From an uncultured Rhizobiaceae group bacterium (lineage in GTDB: Bacteria; Pseudomonadota; Alphaproteobacteria; Rhizobiales; Rhizobiaceae), in assembly GCA_947501445.1 (NCBI GenBank), contig CANMVS010000009.1, positions 124,001-188,000 of the forward strand: a stretch of 64,000 nucleotides of DNA, written 5' to 3'. A program made the translations under genes and the position numbers. Of the stretch, positions 15,080 through 24,500 are shown piece after piece; the first letter of the stretch is position 1; each line of letters opens with the position of its first letter. A model generated the notes under the pieces. It was not told the DNA's origin and did not search any database. It was given only the letters and a program-made list of their open reading frames with translations.

Positions 15080-16639
15080 ATGAGCAACCAGCCAGTTTCC
15101 GGAAAGGCGCCCCTGTGCCGCCTTTCCGGCATATCCCATGCATTCGGTCCGGTGCAGGCACTGGATGACGTCACGATAGAGATCAACCCCAATGAAATTC
15201 TGGCAATTGTCGGTGAGAACGGCGCTGGAAAGTCCACATTGATGAGCGTTTTATACGGGTTATTGCAACCTGATGCCGGAAGCATTGAATTTGAAGGTGT
15301 TATCAAGACCTTTCGTTCAGCCAGCGATGCAATCTCACAGGGACTTGGGATGGTCCATCAGCACTTTATGCTGTTTCCAGGATTAACTGTGCTGGAAAAT
15401 ATAATTGTTGGAGCGGAGGGAACCGGTGCGACGGGTTTGATCGATTTTCAGGCTAAAATTTCAGAAGCTCAAAAGCTCATAAATCAGTTTGGATTTTCGC
15501 TGGATCTGAAGCAGCCTGTTGAAACACTGAGCGTCGACTCACGCCAGCAGCTTGAGATTGTCAAACTACTCTATCGCAATGCTGACATCATAATTCTGGA
15601 TGAACCGACGGCTGTTCTTACGCCGCAGGAAATTGAATCACTGTTTTCCATGCTCCGCCGCCTTCGTGATGATGGAAAATCGATCATCATCATAACGCAC
15701 AAGCTTGGAGAGGTCATGGACCTGTCAGACCGTGTCGCTGTTATGCGCCAGGGAAAGAAGGTTGCCGAACGTCAGACCGCTGAAACCGACCGAAAGGAAT
15801 TGTCGGAATTGATGGTTGACGGAACAATCGAACCTATATCAAAGACGCCATCCACAAAGGACGCGATTGTGCTCAATGTCAGGGCACTGAGCGTTGCAGG
15901 TGCGCACAACAGACCCGCAGTTGATGAGATATCGCTGAACGTCCATGCGGGAGAGATTGTTGGTATCGCCGGCATCGCCAACAATGGGCAAAATGAGTTT
16001 GTTCAGGCATTGGTTGGCCTTGTTGAAACAAATTCGGGAAACATGACACTCAACGACCGGGATATGACCCGGGCAAGTGTCAAAGAAAGGCGCGAGGCCG
16101 GGTTGGCTTATCTTGCTGAAGACCGAATGTCGGTTGGATTGGCACTTGATGCCACAGTCGCTGAAAACATCATTGCCGGTGTCGAGAACAATCAAACATT
16201 CTCAAAATATGGGTTTCTCGATTTTCAGGCTATCAGAACACATGCCCGCAAACTCGTCGAAAACTTTGATGTCCGCACCAGCGGTGTAAACCAGAAGGTC
16301 TCTGATCTATCGGGGGGCAACAAACAAAAAATCATTGTTGGACGCGAGTTATCAGATAGCCCGAGTTTGGTCATTGCGGAAAACCCCTGTTGGGGCGTGG
16401 ATGTCGGGGCGATTTCATTCATTCACAGACAACTGCTCGATTATGCGTCCCGTGGCACGGCAATACTGCTGATCAGCAGCGATCTGGACGAATTATTTGC
16501 CCTTTGTGATCGTCTGGTGGTGTTTTACGAGGGGCGGATCAATGCGCAGTTTGATCGTAAGGATCTGGATATATTCGCGGTGGGTGCGGCGATGTCCGGT
16601 GATCATCAGTTTATAAAAGCCGGCGGTACCGGCCAATGA
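15080..16639 (+). CDS. Nucleoside ABC transporter ATPase with two ATP-binding domains
   Basis: Encodes 519 residues with two ABC domains in tandem, the layout of ribose/nucleoside importers. Domain 1 has Walker A GENGAGKST, a Q-loop in MVHQHFMLFPGLT, and Walker B IIILDEPTAVL; its signature is degenerate (LSVDSRQQLE). Domain 2 has a non-standard Walker A region (GIANNGQNEF, no lysine), a good signature LSGGNKQK and an unusual Walker B neighbourhood, AENPCWGVDVG. Such asymmetry, with one competent site made from both domains, is normal in this class. The stop overlaps the first permease start (ATGA), so translation is coupled. It powers nucleoside import across the inner membrane. Confidence 0.93.
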   Translation: MSNQPVSGKAPLCRLSGISHAFGPVQALDDVTIEINPNEILAIVGENGAGKSTLMSVLYGLLQPDAGSIEFEGVIKTFRSASDAISQGLGMVHQHFMLFPGLTVLENIIVGAEGTGATGLIDFQAKISEAQKLINQFGFSLDLKQPVETLSVDSRQQLEIVKLLYRNADIIILDEPTAVLTPQEIESLFSMLRRLRDDGKSIIIITHKLGEVMDLSDRVAVMRQGKKVAERQTAETDRKELSELMVDGTIEPISKTPSTKDAIVLNVRALSVAGAHNRPAVDEISLNVHAGEIVGIAGIANNGQNEFVQALVGLVETNSGNMTLNDRDMTRASVKERREAGLAYLAEDRMSVGLALDATVAENIIAGVENNQTFSKYGFLDFQAIRTHARKLVENFDVRTSGVNQKVSDLSGGNKQKIIVGRELSDSPSLVIAENPCWGVDVGAISFIHRQLLDYASRGTAILLISSDLDELFALCDRLVVFYEGRINAQFDRKDLDIFAVGAAMSGDHQFIKAGGTGQ

Positions 16640-17661
16640 CATTTGCTCGATTTGGAAAATACGGATCAATAATTGCACTTGTTGCAGTCGCCATTGCAGC
16701 AGTTGTTCTGGTTCCCGGTGTGAACGAAAATGCGATGAATTTTCTGGACGGCGCCTTTGGTGGCAGGCGTAACTTCAATTTCTTCACAACCCTTAGCCGT
16801 GCAACACTGATCATTGGTATGGCAATGTCAGTCCTTGTCTCCTTCAGGGCGGGACTGATCAATATTGGCGGTGAAGGTCAATTGGTTCTTGGTGGATTAA
16901 CGGCCGCCCTTGTTGGCGTCACACTCGATGCACCCCCGGCTGTTCTGCTACCAGCGGCATTGGTAGCGGCCATGTTCGTCGGCGCGGTCTGGGCACTTGT
17001 TGCTGGCTGGTTTGAACGCGTGGCGGGCGTTCCACTTGTTGTTGGCTCGCTATTGCTGAATTATCCGGCCGTTCTGTTCGCATCCTATCTGGTATCCCAT
17101 CCTTTTCGCGATATTGACAGCGGGCTATCGCAATCTCATCGGATTGCGCGTGAAGCACGGTTGCCAAAGTTCGACGGCACGCTTCTGGATTATGGCATTT
17201 TTCTCATATTGGTTGTTATCGCTGTGGTCATTGTGTTCGAGCGGAGAAGTGTTTTCGGATACCGACTAAGGATGCAGGGGTTTAGCCTGCCGTTTGCCCG
17301 ATCCTCCGGGTTTCCCGTTGGGCGTATATACTATCAGACCCTCGCCATCAGTGGGGCCATCGCAGGCATTGTCGGTTTCATTGCCGTGTTCGGGATGAAT
17401 CACCGATATGTTGACGGTATGCTGGTTCTGCCACTTTACTCCTGGACCGGGCTCATCGCCGTGCTGCTGGCAGGTATGGTGTCGTGGCTTGTACCGCTTA
17501 CAGGGTTCTTTTTTGCCGCGCTCGGCACCGGCGCCGTAGGCATCGAAAGAGCGGCTGATATCCCGCGTGAAGCCGCTCAGATCATTCAGGCTTTGATAAT
17601 CCTCTTTGCCGCCGGCTTTGGTCACCGGTTGATCTCAAGAGGCAGAAAGGGTGACGTATAA
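16636..17661 (+). CDS. Nucleoside ABC transporter permease 1
   Basis: Encodes 341 residues with eight or more hydrophobic spans in the branched-chain/ribose-type permease family. INIGGEGQLVLGGLTAALVG is the family's conserved stretch following the second span, and GIVGFIAVFGMNHRYVDGM lies in the cytoplasmic coupling region. The start overlaps the ATPase stop by 4 bases, and its stop overlaps the next permease start (TAATG). It forms half of the membrane channel, pairing with the second permease, in the import system fed by the BMP protein. Confidence 0.92.
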   Translation: MTFARFGKYGSIIALVAVAIAAVVLVPGVNENAMNFLDGAFGGRRNFNFFTTLSRATLIIGMAMSVLVSFRAGLINIGGEGQLVLGGLTAALVGVTLDAPPAVLLPAALVAAMFVGAVWALVAGWFERVAGVPLVVGSLLLNYPAVLFASYLVSHPFRDIDSGLSQSHRIAREARLPKFDGTLLDYGIFLILVVIAVVIVFERRSVFGYRLRMQGFSLPFARSSGFPVGRIYYQTLAISGAIAGIVGFIAVFGMNHRYVDGMLVLPLYSWTGLIAVLLAGMVSWLVPLTGFFFAALGTGAVGIERAADIPREAAQIIQALIILFAAGFGHRLISRGRKGDV

Positions 17662-18560
17662 TGTTGTTTGACGCTGCCTTTCTGGATTCTCTGCCACGGT
17701 TCGTCACCCCTCTCCTGCTCGCAGCATTGGCTGGCGCTATCTGCCATCGGGCGGCTGTTTTTAATATAGCCCTTGAAGGCATGATGCTGATTGGGGCATT
17801 CAGCGCTGTTGCTGGCGCCTATGCGAGCGGTACGTGGATCGGTGGTGTCGCAATGGCAATGTTGTTTGGTGGTCTTGCCGGACTTGCCTTTGCGTGGTTT
17901 TCAATTCGTCGCGGTGGAGATGATATTGTTGTTTCCATTGGAATGAACTTCCTGGCAATCGGTTCAACCATTTTCATGTTGCGGCTGCTGTTCGACACCA
18001 GAGGACAATTTGACGATCCGGGCATAATCGCAGTTCCCAAAATCCCCTTGCCCTTCCTGGATTTTCAAACAGGTCTCTCCAGTCTCCTGTCAAACCAATC
18101 CGTGCTTTTCTGGCTTGGTCTGGCACTGACATTTGCAATCACGTTTTTGTTGCGAAGACATCGGTTTGGCCTGCAACTGCGCGCAGCTGGAGAAAACCCT
18201 GAAGCCTTAAAAACGGCAGGCCTGTCCCCCGACCGAATTCGTTCAATAGCAGTTGTGATTTCCGGTGTTCTGTGCGGCCTGGCAGGCGCTCAATTGTCCA
18301 TTTCCAACGTGACGCTATTTACAGAAAATATGAGCGCCGGGCGTGGATGGATTGCAGTCGTAATAGTATTAATGTGCAGCGGCCGCCCCTTGTGGATTTT
18401 GCCAACAGCCATATTATTTGGCCTGATTGAGGCCCTTGGTTTTCGCATACAGGGCCTTGGTCTGCCACAGCAATTTACCGATGCACTGCCCTATGTGGTT
18501 GCGCTTGTCGTTTTGGCTGCCGTTCTCAGCCGCAAGAAAAAATCAGGACAGATCACATAA
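17661..18560 (+). CDS. Nucleoside ABC transporter permease 2
   Basis: Encodes 299 residues with about nine hydrophobic spans. Family landmarks are FNIALEGMMLIGAFSAVAGAY after the early spans and LRAAGENPEALKTAGL, the cytoplasmic loop that contacts the ATPase, followed by GVLCGLAGAQLSI. It is the partner of permease 1 and shares one base (TAATG) with its stop. It is the last gene of the operon; the stop is only 32 bases from the end of the convergent giant autotransporter gene, a gap too short to hold a recognisable terminator. Confidence 0.92.
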   Translation: MLFDAAFLDSLPRFVTPLLLAALAGAICHRAAVFNIALEGMMLIGAFSAVAGAYASGTWIGGVAMAMLFGGLAGLAFAWFSIRRGGDDIVVSIGMNFLAIGSTIFMLRLLFDTRGQFDDPGIIAVPKIPLPFLDFQTGLSSLLSNQSVLFWLGLALTFAITFLLRRHRFGLQLRAAGENPEALKTAGLSPDRIRSIAVVISGVLCGLAGAQLSISNVTLFTENMSAGRGWIAVVIVLMCSGRPLWILPTAILFGLIEALGFRIQGLGLPQQFTDALPYVVALVVLAAVLSRKKKSGQIT

Positions 18561-18592
18561 TTTCCATTGTGCTATTCGTATGCCATTCAAAC

Positions 18593-21500
18593 TCAGAACG
18601 GCACCACCAGGCTGGCTTCGCCGCCGTAGGTCAAATAATCCTGAGCAAGCTGTGCGCCACCACTAAGCCGAAGAGTTGTGCCGCCAAGTGCAATCCAATC
18701 GATCCCTACAGCACCGTCATAGTAGAAATCGGCCAGCGAATTGGTGACTGTAAACCCGGGTATGCCTGTTGTTTCACCCTGCATCGTTGCAGACAGGCCA
18801 ATATCGCCACCTGTAGCGAAATAGGTTACACCACCGCTGGCGAACGCGCGTACCTTAATGCCGTTGTCCTGTTGCTGCTCAACGCCAATTTTCAAAGCCG
18901 GGCGTATGGCGGCAAAATAGTTGTTACTGCCATCAATGTTGAGGCTGGCACCACCTGCCCCGGTTTCGGATATGGAATCGCTGTGGAAGTAACCGCCCCA
19001 CGCATCGACCAGGGGCGAGATGCTAACGGCGCCGAAGTTTGCCTGATGGGCAAGCCGAACCTGACCACCACCATAGTAGATATGCTGCTTGCCGTCGGCC
19101 GTCATGGGCGTGTCAGTCAGCGTCAGGTAGCGATCAACATCGTAAATGGCAGCGCCACCAATGCCGGCAATCTGTACGGATGATCCACCGGAATAGGCGC
19201 CCAGTGATATGCCACCTTGAAAACGATGACCAACACTGGAGGCAAGGTCCTGTGTTGTTACTTCACTGCGATCATAGGATGCACCCAGAGTGACCCCGAG
19301 ATGGTCGCTGAACATGCCGCCCAGCCCCGCCTCAATGCCAATGGATTTTTCATCAAAACCGAGATTGCTGGCCGTGGTGTCCTGTTTCAGACGATCGCCG
19401 CTGACGCGGAACCAACTGCAGCGCGCTTTTCCCGACAAAATATGCGGTTCATTGCAATCCATCAGTGAGCGGCCAAAATCCAGATTGTTCAACACCGTAA
19501 CCATTTCGTTGTTTACATAAGCTTCGGGTGTCAGCTGATTGAGATTATTGCGCAAAATTGCAACGTCAGGTGCCTCCAACAACGCATTGATAACTGGACT
19601 CAATCCGTCCGGGTCTCCCTGCTTGAGCGCCGTCTCAATATAATTGGCTACCTGCGTATCGTTTGGATCAAGCCCCTCAGGTGCAAAATCAACATCCCAA
19701 TCCAGGTAAACATTATTGGTTTCTGCAGTGGCATAACTTGTCAAGGATGTGTCGTAGGACAATGAATAGTCGACAACTGCCGTATCGGCTGCGATGAGCG
19801 TGGGCGTTCCATATTCGCCCTCTGCAGTCAGGATCAATACCTTACCGGACGTACCCGGTTCATAGTCGGCGCCGTTGACGACATTAACCACCACAAGGCC
19901 GTCCAGTTCAGCCTTACCGGTGACCCGAAGAACATCGGCCTCACCTGTCGCACCAGATCCACCATTATTGCTGATAACATCGAAATTGATGTCAGTCTCA
20001 AGGGTTCCCGGCCCCTTTTGAGCGAAGTCACCGGTCAGTGTAGTGACCAGAATTTCATCCTTGTTTCCCGGTGAAACAAGCCCGAGATTGGTCAATGTAT
20101 TGCCAGAACCAATATCGATATCAGTACCAGCATTTAGCCGGCTGCCAAAAAAGTTGTTAATTGTATTGGTTTTTCCATCCAGGAATACCGAACCGGTGAT
20201 TGTCCCATGATTATTGATCGTATTATTTATGGTTGTGAAGTTACCGTTTGTCGTTTTTGTCATGATGGCTTTACCCAGGTATCCTTCCTGGGTCGATACG
20301 AAACCATGGTTATCTATGGTGTTATCGGCACCGTCCAATAGCAAGATACCCGTTGGCGTTCTAAGTGCGCCTTCTGAGGATGATCCGGTAATCCCGCCAA
20401 TGACAACTGCATCAGCAGTGAGTGTTATGTCGATGTCACTATTGTAGTTATAACCAAGGCTCTGCGCCATGATAGCAACAGAACTTGTCCCGGTTGCCTC
20501 CACGCTTCCGCTGGCATTGACTGATACAGCCTTACCGGTGCCCGTGGCGCCTTGAGAAAACGCATCACCGTCAGAATACGCCTTGCCACTGCCGCTTTGC
20601 GCAAAAATTCCAACCGCGCCTTCGCCGCCGGTATAAATGTCTCCGCTACTAACAACGTTGACAGCACCCGCATCACCAGAATCTCCAGCGGTACCTATGA
20701 AGAATTGCTCAAAGCCGCCTGCAGAATATCCAGCGGCACCAATCAAGCCACCGCCACCGCCAATACTTTGTGCAAAAATACCGACGGCACCAGCACCTTC
20801 AGTTATGATGGTACCGCTATTTGTTACATCAACATCGGCTCCATTGCCGCCCAGGCCGCCCTGCTGAACGATATCCAGACCTATGCCAACATCCACATCA
20901 AACCAGAAAAAGTTCTGGCTGATATCACCGCCATGACCGCCGCCGCCGCCAACACTTTGAGCAAATATACCCATAGCGGCAGAACCCGTCGTTGTAATAT
21001 CACCCGAATTGGATACTGAAACAGCTTCGGCATAGCCCCCCGCACCGCCCGCCGCACTCAGCGAAAGAATGGAAAATACCGTGCCCGCTGTCGCACCGCC
21101 GCGTCCGCCGCCACCGCCGACACTTTGTGCATAAATGCCTGATGATTGATTTCCCAGTGTTGCAATAGAACCGCTGTTTTCCACATTTACCGTACCTCCA
21201 TTGCCTGTTGTTCCGGCACTGCCGCCAATTGCTACTTGTACATTTGTCCACACTTTAAGCGTTGCGGCAGGATTGAGAACAATATTGATATCATCGATTA
21301 TCAGACCAGCGGTTCCAAGCAGAGCCCCGGACCCAATGTTTCCGGTTCCACCTTCGCCGCCGCCGCCGCCGATGCTGTGTGCGAATATACCGTCTGCACC
21401 GCTACCTTCTGTCACAATAGAAGCGCTATTGGTCACACTGACGGCATCACCATCTCCGCCATTGCCACCGGAACCGCCGACAGAAACCTGGAGATTGAGG

Positions 21501-24500
21501 TTTGCCTTTGCATTGTCCGAGGCTGCACTTGTCGCAAGTCGGCCAAACATCATGGTGAAAGCATCGCTGGCACCACCGGCTCCGCCGCCACCGCCAATGC
21601 TTTGTGCCGAAATCCCCTTTGCCCCACCGGATACGGTGTGGATCGCCCCCTGATTAATCACGGTTGCCGTACTGGCATCGCCTGCTGCTCCGCCAGCCCC
21701 GCCGACACTGACATCTATAGTAATATTACGCTCCAGGGCAGCTGCATTTGTTGACAGTCCGGCGATACCTGCAAAACTGGCGCCGCCTTTTCCACCGCCG
21801 CCACCTATGCTTTGAACTTCGATACCAACAGAACTGACACCCTGTGTGTCGATAGTGGCTGAATTGCTTACTGTTACCGCCGCGCCATCTCCAGCACTGC
21901 CACCGCTGCCGCCAATACCGATGTTCATTGAGAAATTAGTCCCTTCACCTTCGAGTGAAAGGGCACCGACCCCAACCATTCCGCCTGTGCCGCCGCCACC
22001 GCCGACACTGTGAGCGAATATCCCTTCGCTGAAATGTCCCTGTGTCGCGATTGCACCTGAATTACTCACTGATACTGTATCACCGTGATTACCGCTGCCA
22101 CCGGAACCACCGACGGCAATATTGCCGGATGAATTCGAGGCACCCGATATGGCACCTGTAAATGCCATTCCGCCATTCCCACCGCCACCACCAATGCTTC
22201 TGGCATAGATACCGCGCGACTTTAATCCGGCTGTTGTCAGCTCACCGGTTAAATTCTCAACCGTCACCACGCCAGCCGTGTTGCCAGTGCCACCACCACC
22301 GCCCACTGAAACGCCGATATTCTCGGAATCTGGATCCAAAGTGGCGGTAATATTTGCAACAACGGCCAAACCGCCGTTTCCGCCGCCGCCGCCAGTGCTT
22401 TGGGCATCGATTGCATTAGCTTCGTCGCCTGCTGTAATAACCCGATTGGCGTTTGATACGGTGACGGAGCCGCTGCTGCCGCCATTGCCGGCACCACCAC
22501 CAACTGAAACGCCAATGTTTAATCTTTGCGCTGTTGCACCAATGTTCCCGGTGAATGAAAAGCCGCCATCACCGCCGCCCCCGCCAATACTGGCGGCGCG
22601 AATTCCAGAGGCACCCGCCCCGGCAGCTACAATCAAACCATCACTGACCGTAACGCTGACATTTCCGGATGTTCCTGTGCCACCACCACCGCCACCCACA
22701 GAAACACCAATGTTGCCGCCTTCCACCAGGGAGGCACCGACGGCTCCACTAAAACCACCATTTCCCCCACCACCAGAGATACTTTGTGCATAAATAGCAT
22801 GTGAATCGTCACCATAGGCAGCCACTGAACCGACATGCGTGACGGTGACCGCACGACCACTACCACTGGCACCACCAGATCCACCGACCGAGACATCAAT
22901 GTTCTTTGCCTGGGTGAACCCTCCAGCAAGACTGAATCCACCATTTCCACCGCCGCCGCCAATACTCTGCGCCTGGATACCATAAGCTTTTGACCCATGG
23001 GTTATGATCGTGCCATTGCTGTCGATCAGTGCAGTCCCACCATCATTTCCGGAACCGGCGCTTCCACCAACACTCACATTAAGCTCCAACAGTTTGCCCT
23101 GCGAAACTTCCACTGTTCCACTGAAGCCGCCATTGCCGCCGCCGCCGCCAGTACTCTGTGCCAGCATGCCACTGGAAAGATCACCATAGGTCGTAATGTC
23201 ACCGGAACTGACAATATTGGCCGAATTGCCGGTATTGCCAATGCCACCACTGCCACCAACACTCACATCGACACTGCCAAAAGTTGAGCTCAGCAGAAGA
23301 GAGCCTGCAACGCTGAATCCACCGTTTCCGCCTCCACCACCGTTGCTTTGCGCGACGATGCCAGCAGCAGACTGACCGTAAGTCATTATATCGCCGGTGC
23401 TGTTGATACTCGCAATTCCACTGCTGCTGCCGACACCGCCAGTACCGCCAACACTAACCCCAATGCCGGTAGCGACATCACCAATCGACACATCTGCCGC
23501 AATGCTGAAGCCGCCATTACCGCCGCCGCCGGCAATACTTTGAGCCTGTATGCCTGCGGAATGGTCTCCCAGAAATTGCTGATTCAGCAATTGCCCTGTC
23601 TGAATATTACCCGTGCTGACAACTGTAACCGCCGCCGATGTATTTCCGTCGCCACCGAAGCCTCCCACAGAAATGGGGATTGCCGCTGAATCACTGAGTG
23701 ACAGACTCCCCGATATGCTGAATCCGCCGTTGCCGCCGCCCCGTGAAATGCTCTGCGCGCTGATGCCACTTGAAAATGCACCAAGTGTGGTAATTCCGCC
23801 GTCGTTCGAAACATCGACAGTTGAACTTGATCCGCCGGTAAAACCACCATGACCACCAATTGAAATTGGCACCGATACGCCTCCACCGGTCGCGACGGTT
23901 CCTGCAATGCTGAACCCGCCGTTCCCTCCGCCACCGCCAACACTTTGAGCATGTATGCCCTGGGCATGGTTTCCCTTTGTTGAGAGTGTACCAATGGATT
24001 GTGCTGATACAACGCCTCCGCTGCCCCCGGAACTACCGTTACCACCAACGCTAATGCCCACATCCAGATACTCTGATGCTGACAGCGACACGCTGAACCC
24101 GCCATTGCCGCCACCGCCGCCAACACTCTGCGCTAAAATCGCGGTTGAAAAATCCCCATCGGCTCCGGTTGAAATATCACCTGCCGAAAACAGACTTACG
24201 ACACCTGCATTGCCAGCCGCATCACCACTACCACCAATACCAATTGCAATGCTGCCGCTCGCAGTACCTGCTATGTCGACATTAAATCCGCCATTGCCGC
24301 CGCCGCCGCCAATGCTCTCGGCTATCAGTCCGCCGGAATTGTTTCCATTTGTCGCAACGTCGGTCCAACTTTGCAGGGTAACGTCTGAGGCATTGCCACC
24401 ACCACCGCCGCTACCGCCTACACCAATGGACAATCCACCACCAGTTGACCCGGCCACTGCCACATCAAATCCGCCAATGCCACCGCCGCCACCAGCGCTC